In this document: positions 25,802-35,100 of the stretch, in pieces
Numbering within the stretch: the first letter of the stretch is position 1
Layout: each line of letters starts with the position of its first letter
The notes under the pieces: model-generated
Told to the model about the DNA's origin: nothing
Databases searched by the model: none
What the model saw: the letters and a program-made list of their open reading frames with translations, nothing else
Position numbers and translations under genes: made by a program
Assembly (NCBI GenBank): GCA_963850255.1
Contig: CAWKLL010000024.1
Location: 428,878-492,877, forward strand
Direction of reading: 5' to 3'
Source: J054 sp963850255
GTDB taxonomy: Bacteria > Pseudomonadota > Gammaproteobacteria > Steroidobacterales > GCA-2729495
DNA length: 64,000 nt

Positions 25802-26383
25802 TCAGGCATGTCCGGCCTGGGAACTGAGACTGCTCAGGTCTACACCCAGCAACGCGACGGACTCTTCGTAGCGTTGTTCGAACGGGATCTCGAAGATCAG
25901 TTTTGGCTCGGCGGGCACGCTCAGCCAGGCATTTTCGGTAATTTCGCGCTCCAGCTGGCCAGGGCCCCAACCAGAGTATCCGAGCACCAGTTGCGCTTTG
26001 TTCGGACCGCTGCCGGCAGCCATGGCGCCCAGTATGTCTTGCGATGTGGTGACGAAAATACTGTCCGTGACCGCCACCGTTGCATCCCATTCCATTGGCT
26101 GCTGGTGGATGACGAAACCGCGCTGAAGTTCCACCGGCCCGCCTTGCAAAATCGGCTGGCTGGAAATGCCGGGTCTGGCTGCGCTCAGATCCAGCTGGTC
26201 CATGACTTCGCCGAAATCCATGTCCAGCGGCCGGTTAATTATCAGGCCCAGTGCGCCCTGATCGCTGTGCTCGCAGATATAGCTGACGGTGCGATGAAAG
26301 TTGGGGTCCAGCATGGCCGGCATGGCAATCAACAAGTGTCCGGTTAGGCTGGTGCTGGTTGCCTCTAATAATTCAGAGGTCAT
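25802..26383 (-). CDS. yqgE: YqgE/AlgH family protein
   Basis: Conserved protein of 193 residues, named AlgH in Pseudomonas for an early link to alginate regulation; the molecular role is not known. Family motifs are LTGHLLIAMPAMLDPNFHRT near the start, GALGLIINRPL, ILQGGPVELQRGFVIH and VLGYSGWGPGQLEREI. The start overlaps the end of the upstream TonB-like gene by 11 bases, consistent with one operon running gshB, tonB, yqgE, ruvX, pyrB, pyrK. Confidence 0.94.
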   Translation of the reverse strand: MTSELLEATSTSLTGHLLIAMPAMLDPNFHRTVSYICEHSDQGALGLIINRPLDMDFGEVMDQLDLSAARPGISSQPILQGGPVELQRGFVIHQQPMEWDATVAVTDSIFVTTSQDILGAMAAGSGPNKAQLVLGYSGWGPGQLEREITENAWLSVPAEPKLIFEIPFEQRYEESVALLGVDLSSLSSQAGHA

Positions 26384-27308
26384 CGCGCACGCTCATCTGG
26401 GCTACGCCCGGGTCGGATCCGAATCGCCATTCGTAGGCAAAGCGCAGCACATCGTAGTCGGTGCGCAAAATGTCCGGAAACGGTTCGAAAGGCGACGCGA
26501 TTTTCAGTATTTCCACGGCGGCATCGTCAATGCTGCGCTGACCGGAAGAATTGCGCACCACCACCTCTTTGAGGATGCCGTCGGCGGCAATGGCCACTTC
26601 GAGGGTCGGATGCCGAGTCGCCCCGCGACTGCTGACCTGGCGGGGAAAGTTCAGTGTGCCAACTCGTTCGACCTGGCGTTTCCAGCCACTCAGATAGGCA
26701 GCGATGCGCGATTCGCGAGTGCTGGCGCTGATCACCAGTTCGCGTGGTCCGGCTGAACTGATCAAAGTGCTGTTTTCAGGTTCATTGACAATTTCGATAA
26801 AGCTGGTGTCGCCCGGCATGGCCGTGCGCTGCTGGCTGGCGGGTTGTTGCTCGCCGGGGTCCAGTGGCCGTTGCCAGTCAGCGTTTCCTGCCGCCGTCAG
26901 CAGCGGCCGGCTGCTGGTTTGCTCGCCTGCCTGCAGCGGTTGCTCGCTGCCATCGCGATCGGGCCCCAGCGCACCGTCGCTGCTGCGGGTCAGGGCTGTC
27001 TGCAGCCGGTTCTCCTCGCTGGTGTTGCCTGACCCCTGCATCGATTGCTGGGCCAGCAGTCGGGCATCTTCGCTGGCTTGCTGACTATCGGATTCGCTGG
27101 TTACCAGCACCACGTCCAGGGAGGTCGCGGTGGAAAAGTCCGGCAACTCTCCGTTGCTGAACGTCACGCCCAGGATTACGACGCCATGAAACAGGGCGGC
27201 AATAAATATCGTCGAAGAAAGTCGATCCCGAGCTGCCTTCTCCGTCCATTCCAGGGGCGGTCGTGGCAGCGCATGGCGCTCGGCTGTTGGTGAACTTTTC
27301 AGGCCCAT
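26373..27308 (-). CDS. TonB-like energy transducer
   Basis: Inner-membrane protein with one N-terminal helix (SSTIFIAALFHGVVILGVTF, about residues 30-50 of the chosen reading), a long periplasmic Gln/Ser/Asp-rich segment and a C-terminal TonB-like domain (YLSGWKRQVERVGTLNFP, LEVAIAADGILKEVVVRNSS, PFEPFPDI). It corresponds in position to the tonB3 locus near gshB and pilG of Pseudomonas, which affects twitching. The linker lacks the Pro-Lys/Pro-Glu repeats of classical TonB. Start choice is uncertain: ATG at 27308 (311 aa), GTG at 27350 or TTG at 27380. A TATAAT on the minus strand at 27362-27357 could be a -10 box, which favours the later start. Confidence 0.78.
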   Translation of the reverse strand: MGLKSSPTAERHALPRPPLEWTEKAARDRLSSTIFIAALFHGVVILGVTFSNGELPDFSTATSLDVVLVTSESDSQQASEDARLLAQQSMQGSGNTSEENRLQTALTRSSDGALGPDRDGSEQPLQAGEQTSSRPLLTAAGNADWQRPLDPGEQQPASQQRTAMPGDTSFIEIVNEPENSTLISSAGPRELVISASTRESRIAAYLSGWKRQVERVGTLNFPRQVSSRGATRHPTLEVAIAADGILKEVVVRNSSGQRSIDDAAVEILKIASPFEPFPDILRTDYDVLRFAYEWRFGSDPGVAQMSVRDDL

Positions 27309-27409
27309 AGGCGCTAGCGCTTGGCTGCGCTCCCGTTCCGTCGTAGGCACACCTTGATTATACGCTGGCGGGAACGGCAACGCGGCACTGCGTCACAGAT
27401 CCTGCCTGA

Positions 27410-28366
27410 TCACTGCTGCAAATGGCTTTCAATGCTATCCATCAGTCTGGCGGCCACGTCTTCCTTGGCCAGTTTCGCCAGTTCGCGAATGCCGGTCGGG
27501 CTGGTGACGTTGATTTCGGTGAGATAGTCACCGATCACGTCCAGGCCGGCAAACATCACGCCGTGTTGTTTCAATACCGGCCCGACTTCAGCGCAAATCC
27601 ATTGGTCACGCTCTGATAGCGGTCGCACCTCGGGCATCGCGCCCATCACCAGGTTGCCGCGATTGTCGTCCGGCGGCGGTACCCGGGCCAGCGAGTGCGC
27701 CGCAGCGATTTCACCATCGACCAGCAAGATGCGTTTGTCACCTGCGCTGATTTCGGGGACGTAGCGTTGCGCAATGGCGAACTTGGTATTTTCGCCGGTG
27801 AGGGTCTCGAAGACGACATTGGCGTTGTTGTCGCCCAGCCGCACTACGAAAATCGATCGCCCACCCATGCTATGCAAGGGCTTTACGACGATATGTTCCT
27901 GGGCCTTCAGAAAGCTGCGCATGTCATCCATGGAGCGGGTGATGACGGTGTCCGGGCAGCATTGCGGGAACCAGGCAGTGAAGACCTTTTCGTTGATATC
28001 CCGGAGCGCGGCGGGTCGGTTGACGATCAGCGTCCCGGCCAGTTCGGCGCGCTCCAGTATATAAGTCGTGTAGATGAACTCCGTGTCGAAGGGCGGGTCC
28101 TTGCGCATCAGGATTACGTCCAGTTCACCCAGCTGGATTTCCTGCCCGGCTTCCAGCTCGAACCAGTCGGCCGGGTCATCGCGTACGCTCAGACGTCGGG
28201 AAGTCCCGGTGGCAACACCATTTTCAAGGCGCAAGTCTGCCTGCTCGAAATAATGCAGTTCATAACCACGAGCGCTGGCTTCCAGCAGCATGGCCAGGCT
28301 GCTGTCCTTGGCGGGGGTGATGTGGCCAATAGGGTCCATCACGATCCCGAGACGAATTCGACTCAT
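27410..28366 (-). CDS. gshB: Glutathione synthetase
   Basis: ATP-grasp ligase joining gamma-glutamylcysteine and glycine. The start at 28366 has GGAG just upstream and gives MSRIRLGIVMDPIGHI, the expected N-terminus, and 318 residues. Visible signature parts: LMRKDPPFDTEFIY, the ATP-grasp segment HIVVKPLHSMGGRSIF, GDKRILLVDGE, GNLVMGAM and the C-terminal INVTSPTGIREL. Glutathione is also used by two enzymes encoded later in the window (frmA and the gamma-glutamyltransferase). The gene is divergent from pilG, as in Pseudomonas. Confidence 0.96.
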   Translation of the reverse strand: MSRIRLGIVMDPIGHITPAKDSSLAMLLEASARGYELHYFEQADLRLENGVATGTSRRLSVRDDPADWFELEAGQEIQLGELDVILMRKDPPFDTEFIYTTYILERAELAGTLIVNRPAALRDINEKVFTAWFPQCCPDTVITRSMDDMRSFLKAQEHIVVKPLHSMGGRSIFVVRLGDNNANVVFETLTGENTKFAIAQRYVPEISAGDKRILLVDGEIAAAHSLARVPPPDDNRGNLVMGAMPEVRPLSERDQWICAEVGPVLKQHGVMFAGLDVIGDYLTEINVTSPTGIRELAKLAKEDVAARLMDSIESHLQQ

Positions 28367-28680
28367 CGGGTTCTCCGAAAACGCCGGCGAGCGACGGCAG
28401 AGTGAAAGAGATCCCAATTCTGGCGCAGCGCTGCTGAAATATCACCTTTGGCGCGGTATGCTGGATCGGTTGTGTTCGCGAGCCAGTCTGATGGGGACCT
28501 GCGGCTCGCGCAGGCTGCGCAATGATGATGCGGCCTGTTGTTGTTGTGCGAGGTTCAGACCAGCTCTATTGCCCCTGAATTCGAGCTCTGTGGGTGAGTC
28601 GTGCTTATGTCGGCGCACCGTAGATGTCCTTATAACCTTATGTTAAAAGGTAGCTTATGTCGCCGATCCAGGAGGTAGCA
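28367..28680. other. Intergenic region between gshB and pilG
   Basis: 314 bp between divergent genes. I see no coding sequence. It should contain promoters for both sides; TATAAC at 28631-28636 lies 45 bp before the pilG start and may be a -10 box, but I find no convincing -35. AGGAGGT at 28670-28676 is a near-ideal ribosome binding site for the GTG start of pilG. Confidence 0.5.
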
Positions 28681-29076
28681 GTGAATAACGGAGCCACCCA
28701 GAGCCTCGATGGCCTGAAGGTGCTGGTAATCGACGACAGCAAGACCATACGCCGCACGGCTGAGACCCTGCTGTCCAAGGAAGGTTGCACTGTGTACACC
28801 GCTGTGGACGGTTTTGATGCGCTGGCAAAGATTGCCGACCATCACCCTGACGTAATTTTCGTCGACATCATGATGCCGCGACTGGACGGCTATCAGACCT
28901 GCTCGTTGATCAAGCACAACAAAGTATTCCGAAATACGCCGGTGATTATGCTGTCCAGCAAGGACGGCCTGTTTGATCGCGCGCGCGGAAGAATTGTTGG
29001 TTCAGAGCAATATCTGACCAAGCCCTTCACCAAAGATGAGTTACTGGGCGCGATCGCGACCCAGGTTTCTAGTTAA
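28681..29076 (+). CDS. pilG: Twitching motility response regulator PilG
   Basis: Single-domain CheY-like receiver that passes the Pil-Chp signal to pilus extension. The acidic pocket is VLVIDDSKTIRR, the phosphoacceptor D62 lies in VIFVDIMMPRLDGYQ, and the conserved Thr/Ser and Lys are in MLSSKDG and YLTKPFTKDEL. I start it at the GTG of 28681 because AGGAGGT is 4 nt upstream; the ATG at 28657 is an alternative that adds eight residues. At 131 residues it matches Pseudomonas PilG (135). It opens the operon pilG-pilH-pilI-pilJ-chpA-chpC. Confidence 0.94.
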   Translation: MNNGATQSLDGLKVLVIDDSKTIRRTAETLLSKEGCTVYTAVDGFDALAKIADHHPDVIFVDIMMPRLDGYQTCSLIKHNKVFRNTPVIMLSSKDGLFDRARGRIVGSEQYLTKPFTKDELLGAIATQVSS

Positions 29077-29092
29077 CCGCGAGGCACAGGCC

Positions 29093-29455
29093 ATGGCGCT
29101 GGTACTAATCGTTGACGACTCGCCTACCGAGCAGCATGTGATCGCAAGGCTATTAGAAAAGAATGGCTTTGAGACAATCGTCGCCAACGATGGCGAAGAG
29201 GCAATCAGCATTGCCGAACAAAGTCGTCCCGATGTGATCCTGATGGACGTGGTGATGCCTGGCATGAACGGTTTCCAGGCCACCCGGCAGTTGGCCAAGA
29301 ATCCGTTAACGGCAGAAATACCTGTGGTCATGGTGACTTCCAAAGATCAGGAAAGTGACAAGGCCTGGGGTCTGCGTCAGGGCGCGGTGGACTATTTGAT
29401 GAAACCTGTCGCTGATACCGAATTGCTGGATGCGGTGAGGGCCCGCGTCGCCTGA
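29093..29455 (+). CDS. pilH: Twitching motility response regulator PilH
   Basis: Second CheY-like receiver of the Pil-Chp system, which antagonises PilG and affects retraction in Pseudomonas. It shows LIVDDSPTEQHVI, phosphoacceptor D52 in VILMDVVMPGMNGFQ, VVMVTSKDQES and YLMKPVADTELL. The ATG at 29093 yields 120 residues, one less than Pseudomonas PilH; the open frame further upstream overlaps pilG and is spurious. The stop codon overlaps the start of pilI (TGATG), so the two are translationally coupled. Confidence 0.94.
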   Translation: MALVLIVDDSPTEQHVIARLLEKNGFETIVANDGEEAISIAEQSRPDVILMDVVMPGMNGFQATRQLAKNPLTAEIPVVMVTSKDQESDKAWGLRQGAVDYLMKPVADTELLDAVRARVA

Positions 29456-30027
29456 TGGAAGCGACCTCCGGAACAGCATTGCGCGCGCTACACGAGCATC
29501 CCTTTGATCTGCTCGTGGAAATGGAAAGACGCAGCAAAGCGGCCCTGGCAGGCGAGCTTGGCGCCGACGTTGATGTTCAGGAATGGGTTGGCATTGGTTT
29601 TCGGCTGGGCGCCGAGCGCTTCATCGTCGGTCGTGATGAGGTTCGCGAAGTGCTGATGGTGCCGTCCACGGTGACCCGGGTGCCGGGCGCCAAGACCTGG
29701 ATACGTGGCCTCGCCAATGTGCGCGGTCACTTGCTGCCGGTGGTCGACTTACGCGCCTTCCTGGGTGCAGGTTCAGGGGCGAGTGGCCGCAGTAGCCGTG
29801 TGCTGGTTTTGAATAGCAATGATTTGCCGGTGGGATTGCTGGTGGATGAAGTATTTGGCTTCCGACGTTTCCTCGAGGGTGAACACCAGGGTGAGCAACC
29901 CGACACGATGATTCGTTGTGAGCGTTTTTTAGAAGGCAGTTTTGAGCGCGGCGCAGAACGCTGGCCGGTATTCCGTACTCGGAATCTGGTCTCTGCGGAC
30001 GAGTTTCGTCGCGCAGCTGCGGAATAA
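29455..30027 (+). CDS. pilI: CheW-like adaptor PilI
   Basis: Couples the receptor PilJ to the kinase ChpA at the membrane. After a short helical lead (HPFDLLVEMERRSKAAL, also typical of PilI) comes the CheW domain: GFRLGAERFIVGRDEVREVL, VPGAKTWIRGLANVRGHLLP, VDLRAFLG and LVDEVFGFRRF. The product has 190 residues, close to Pseudomonas PilI (178). The gene overlaps pilH by one base and is followed by pilJ after 85 bp. Confidence 0.92.
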   Translation: MEATSGTALRALHEHPFDLLVEMERRSKAALAGELGADVDVQEWVGIGFRLGAERFIVGRDEVREVLMVPSTVTRVPGAKTWIRGLANVRGHLLPVVDLRAFLGAGSGASGRSSRVLVLNSNDLPVGLLVDEVFGFRRFLEGEHQGEQPDTMIRCERFLEGSFERGAERWPVFRTRNLVSADEFRRAAAE

Positions 30028-30112
30028 GTCGGCAGCGATTGCCGACAATCAGGCAAACAGGCCGCGGTGGGATCTGTCACCCGGCGGCCGGTATCAGGGT
30101 GGGGTCAGGCAA

Positions 30113-32170
30113 ATGACAAGAAAATCTGGTGGTTCAGCATTAATGCCGTTACTCGGTGTTATTACCTTGCTGGCACTTTGCGGCTCGCTGTACTTGCTGT
30201 TCGCTGGTCAGGGTTCCGGTGGTGCCATGCCAGCGGCAGGCAACGATCTGGGTAAGGCTCAGGCGGCCGTGGCCCAGGCGCGCCTGGCCTTGTCTGGCAG
30301 CGCCGAAGCCTTTGAACAGCTTGGCCAGGGACAGCGCGATGTGCAGTCGGCCATACGCAGTAATCCCGCGCAGAAAAAAAACCTGGAGCAAATAGCTGGC
30401 GCATTGGCCACGGTGCAGGACAATCAGGAGTCATTAGTCCGGCTGCGTCGGGCGGCTGATGACCTGGAGACACTGTCCAGCGAGCTGACGGATCGGGTCT
30501 ATACCCTGGAGAGCGCTATCACACTGCAGAGCCAGCCGGCCGTGGCGGCCCAGCTGGAACGTTTGCGTCAGCTTGGCGACGGGATGCGCCGGGATGTGCG
30601 TAGCCTGGTGCTCGGTGGCGATCCGAATTCGCTTAGCCAGCCGTTGCTGGATGCAGAAATGGGCCTCGGCCAGGTACTGCGTGGCTTCAAGTCCGGTGAT
30701 CCGGAACTGGGCCTGCGCGCGGTGGAAGAGCCGGGCGCCGTTGATGCACTGGCTTCCGTTGGACGCACTGCTGATGCGATGGCCGAAACGATTCGCGACG
30801 TGATGGCGTCGGCTGATCAGCTGTTGGCGGCAAGCCGGGCGCGCAGTCAGCTGGAGGTGCTCGCCGCCAAGCTGACCCCGGCGGCCGGTGGAATCAGCAG
30901 CGGTGCTGCGGGCGATCAGGTTCTGATGGCTCAATTGCCCCTGCTGTTAACCGGTCTGGCACTGGCGCTATTTCTGGCCCTGTCTGTCCTGTATATGCGT
31001 TCTGCCGGCTTGCGTCGTACCGCTGCATTGCAGGCTGAGCAAACGGAGCGCAATCAGGCGGCGATCATGCGCCTGCTGGATGAGATCAGCAGCCTCGCCG
31101 ATGGTGATTTGACGGCCAAAGCCACGGTTACTGAAGACATTACCGGCAATATTGCTGATTCAATTAACTTTGCCATTGAAGCCCTGCGCGACCTGGTGAC
31201 GACGGTCAACGAGAGCGCCATCCTGGTTGATGGCGCTGCCAAGCAAACCGATGTGACGGCTCAGCAATTGGCTGGAGCCAGTGCTTCACAGTCGAAGCAA
31301 ATCAAGCTGGCCTCCGAGGCTATTGGCAGCATGGCCGCTACCATTGAGCAGGTGTCGGGCAACGCGGAACGATCCTCGGACGTGGCTCGTCATTCAGTGG
31401 ATGTGGCGCACAAGGGTGGCGCGGCAGTACGGCGCACCATCGAGGGCATGAACACAATCCGCGAAACGATTCAGGATACCTCCAAGCGAATCAAGCGTCT
31501 GGGTGAGAGCTCCCAGGAAATCGGCAATATTGTTGAGCTTATCAACGACATCGCGGACCAGACCAATATTCTCGCGCTGAATGCTTCTATACAGGCCTCC
31601 ATGGCCGGCGAGGCGGGTCGCGGTTTCGCGGTGGTCGCCGATGAAGTCCAGCGCCTGGCGGAACGCTCTACCAACGCGACCAAGCAGATTGAAGTGCTGG
31701 TGCGAACCATTCAGGCGGACACTAATGAAGCGGTGGTGTCCATGGAGCGCAGCACCACCGACGTGGTTGGCGGCGCACTGCTGGCAGAAAATGCGGGCGC
31801 GGCTTTGACCGAGATCGAGCAGGTATCTAACCAGATTGCCTCGCTGGTGCAGAATATTTCAGACTCCGCACGCGATCAGGCCGGTGCTGCCGAAGGCGTA
31901 ACCCAGAATATGAGCGCCCTGCAGAAAATTAATACACAGACCGCTGCCAGCACCAGCGAGACCACGAATTCGATTAGCAAACTGGCTGCTCTGGCCGCGC
32001 AACTGCGTGAATCCGTTGCTGGTTTTCGCTTGCCTGACCCGGCGCAACAGCTTGCAGAAGAACCGGAGTATTCCACTGCCGCAGAGCTACCCGCTAGCAG
32101 TGATGCCGCCGAGGATCTTCAGGCTGACGACGCTGGCGCGGTCGCTTACGTCGACCAGCGTACGGCCTGA
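30113..32170 (+). CDS. pilJ: Methyl-accepting chemotaxis protein PilJ
   Basis: Membrane receptor of the Pil-Chp surface-sensing system. The start at 30113 (SD AGG 5 nt upstream) gives 685 residues, practically the length of Pseudomonas PilJ (682). Transmembrane helix 1 covers about 10-31; a periplasmic helical sensor with PilJ-type repeats follows; helix 2 is about 278-301 (LPLLLTGLALALFLALSVLY). A HAMP region and the signalling tip (about 479-520, DIADQTNILALNASIQASMA) come next. The tip has the PilJ-like SIQASMAGEAGRGFAVV rather than the usual AAIEAARAGE. The open frame upstream of 30113 overlaps pilI and is not used. No pilK methyltransferase gene follows. Confidence 0.94.
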   Translation: MTRKSGGSALMPLLGVITLLALCGSLYLLFAGQGSGGAMPAAGNDLGKAQAAVAQARLALSGSAEAFEQLGQGQRDVQSAIRSNPAQKKNLEQIAGALATVQDNQESLVRLRRAADDLETLSSELTDRVYTLESAITLQSQPAVAAQLERLRQLGDGMRRDVRSLVLGGDPNSLSQPLLDAEMGLGQVLRGFKSGDPELGLRAVEEPGAVDALASVGRTADAMAETIRDVMASADQLLAASRARSQLEVLAAKLTPAAGGISSGAAGDQVLMAQLPLLLTGLALALFLALSVLYMRSAGLRRTAALQAEQTERNQAAIMRLLDEISSLADGDLTAKATVTEDITGNIADSINFAIEALRDLVTTVNESAILVDGAAKQTDVTAQQLAGASASQSKQIKLASEAIGSMAATIEQVSGNAERSSDVARHSVDVAHKGGAAVRRTIEGMNTIRETIQDTSKRIKRLGESSQEIGNIVELINDIADQTNILALNASIQASMAGEAGRGFAVVADEVQRLAERSTNATKQIEVLVRTIQADTNEAVVSMERSTTDVVGGALLAENAGAALTEIEQVSNQIASLVQNISDSARDQAGAAEGVTQNMSALQKINTQTAASTSETTNSISKLAALAAQLRESVAGFRLPDPAQQLAEEPEYSTAAELPASSDAAEDLQADDAGAVAYVDQRTA

Positions 32171-32192
32171 GCCAATAGCCGCGAGCTGAGCT

Positions 32193-35100
32193 GTGGTCGT
32201 ACTTAACCGAGTTATCCCTGAATCGTTGCAGATCGTCGGCGACGAGCTGGCGATTACCCTGCAGGATGCGCGGCTGGCCCTGGAGCAATTTGCCGAGGGC
32301 GAGGGCGGTCCGAATATTCTTGATCGTTGCGTAAGCTTGCTGCATACGGCCGGGGGTGTGTTGCGACTGACGGAAACCTACGGCGCAAGCCTGCTGGCCG
32401 AGGAAATGGAGCAGACCTGCCGCCATCTTGGGCGCTCGCGCGGTAAAGATGGCAGCGACGAGGCGATCGATGCGCTGAGCCGTGCGGCCGTTCAGTTGCC
32501 GGCCTATGTAGAAAGAATTCTCAATGGTGGCCGTGATATTCCGCTGGTCTTGTTGCCATTGTTGAACGATCTGCGCGCAGCGCGCGGCAAGCCACTGTTG
32601 TCCGAGAGCACGCTCCTGTTGCTCAATGTTTTTACCCCGGTTGAAGACGCGGCCAACGAGCTTCCGGCGCTGCAGCCCAGTGGCGAGGACTTGCAGGCGC
32701 TGGCCGTTAAGCTGCGGCCCCGTTTTCAGCTGGCGCTGCTCGGCTGGATCAAGGGTGGTGACCTGGAGCGCAATCTGGTCACCCTCGGAGAAATTGCGGG
32801 TCGGCTCGAGGCAGCCGCGAGCGACGCAGAGGTGCATCGCCTCTGGTGGGTGGCTACCGCCATTACCGAGGCCCTGGTTAGCGGCAGTCTTGAAACCAGC
32901 GTATCGCTGAAGCGCCTGATGGGCCAGGTCGATCGCGAAATGAAGCGCTTGATCAGTGTTGGCGAAAAGCGTTACGCCGCCCAGCCGCCGCGCGAGCTGA
33001 TCAATAATTTGCTCTATTACATTGCTCGGGTGAGTGATGCCGGACCCAGGGTCACCGCGATTCGTGAAGCATTCCAGCTGTCTGAACTGGTGCCCGGCGA
33101 TTCGCAGGTAGAAGCGGTACGCGAAAGCCTGGCTGCGCCCAGCGCCAAGCTGATGGAAACCGTCGCCGAGGCCATTCGCGAAGACCTCGGCCGGGTTAAG
33201 GATGTGCTCGATATCTACGTGCGCACCGGCATGGAGCATGCCGAAGAATTGCTGCCCCAGGTAGAGCTGCTCAAGAAGATTGGCGACACGCTTGGCGTGC
33301 TTGGCCTGGGTGAATTGCGCGAAACCGTGCAGCAGCGTCGCGAGGAACTGGCGAGCATAGCCGGCGGTGAGAGCGATGCCGACGAATCCCGCCTGGTCAA
33401 TATGGCGGCGTCACTGCTGGAAGTAGAAAGCGCCCTGAGCGAGCAGTTATTTGGGCTGATTGCGCCTGACGAGGAAGACGCCGCCGCGGCCTCATCCTCA
33501 GGTGAAGATGTTGACTACGCCGAAGTGTCGCGAGCGGTGATGCGCGAATGTGTGGTTAATCTGGCGCGGATACAGGATGCCGTAAGCCAGGTGCTGGAGC
33601 GCCCGGGTGAGGCCGGCTTGCTGGATGCGGTCCCGGGTCAGCTGCGCGGGATTACTGCAGGCCTGCTAATCCTTAGCAAGACCGAAGCAGTCGATATTGT
33701 CGACGGCATCGGTGCAGCAATCAGCGAGATTGTGCAGCAGGGCTATTCGCCCGCAGATCGCCAGCGCCTTGATCTGCTCGCCGACGCTATTGTCAGTCTG
33801 GATTATTACCTCGAGACCCTGGAAGCCGGCCGGCGTGAGCCGGTTTACATGCTCGAGAACGCTCAGCGTTGCCTGACAGCCCTGCGTGATTTGACACCAG
33901 TGGCAGCGCCAATGGCAGAGTCGGAGCCGAGCGAAAGTGGTTTGGCGGCTACGCTTACGCTCGACGAACCTTCGGCTACCGTGGAAGCATTGGATCCGCG
34001 CGCGCTGGCTATGGTTCCGGGCGTGCTGACGGGCGGCGAGGAACAAGCGGACCCGGAAATCATCGAGCTGTTTATCGAGGAAGCCGGCGAAGAGATTACC
34101 TCGATCCAGACCAATTTTCCGGCCTGGCGCGACAATCCGGACAATGATCAAGCACTTAGCTCATTGCGTCGTTCCTTCCATACCCTGAAGGGCAGCGGTC
34201 GTATGGTCGGCGCGATGCTGATCGGCGAGTTTTCCTGGAAATTGGAGAATCTGCTCAATCGCGTTATTAACAAGACTCAGGAAGCAACCGGTGAGCTGGT
34301 ATCGCTGACAGCAGAGGCCGTCGATGCGCTGCCGGAATTGCTCGAGCAGCTTGAGATTGGTACGCCGCCCGTCACCAATATCGCCGAGATTATGGAGCGC
34401 GTCAGCGCGCTGATAGAAGGTCGTGCGCCGAATCTTTCCGTGGCGGCACAACCCGCAGCGCCGGAAGTCGAGGGCAGCGGCACCGTCCAGCTGGAAGCCG
34501 TTGATTTTGATGTCGGCGGAGTTGACTTGCCGATGCCCGAGGAGGCTGCCGCCGAGCAGCCGCTTGCTGCTGAGGCTGAACTGGCGGAGAGCAGCGACGA
34601 AGCCGTCATTGATCCGGTGTTGCTGGAAATATTGTCCAAGGAAGTGGGCGGTCATCTCGACACCATCGAGGAATTCCTGGCAGAGACCGAAGAGGGCACA
34701 CCGCCCTTTGCCGTGCCTGAAACGCTTTACCGTGCTTGCCACACCTTGCATGGCAGCGTGACCATGGCCAAGGCAGAGTTGGCCGCCGAACTCACTGAAC
34801 CTCTGAATACCTTGATTCGGCACGCTTACGATCATGATGTCGCCGTGGATCTGCCGGTGGTTGATGCTGTCCGCGACTCGGTGCTGGCCTTGCGGGATAT
34901 TGTCGCCAGTTACGCGGATAACGAAACGGGCTCGCCGCTCGCGGCCGAGCTTGCTGACCGACTGCGGGCGCTGGATGAACGGGTGGAAGCGCAGGCTGCC
35001 GCGCGTGCCGAACAGCCGGATGAAGAAGAGTCTGCGGCCGGCGTCGAACTTGGCGACATGGCAAGCAGCGCGATTGTTGAGGATGTCGCAACGTCGGTAC

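Noticed and set aside
32094..33239. 381-residue antisense frame across the pilJ-chpA junction
   Set aside because: Shadow of pilJ and chpA; no ribosome site or family signature.
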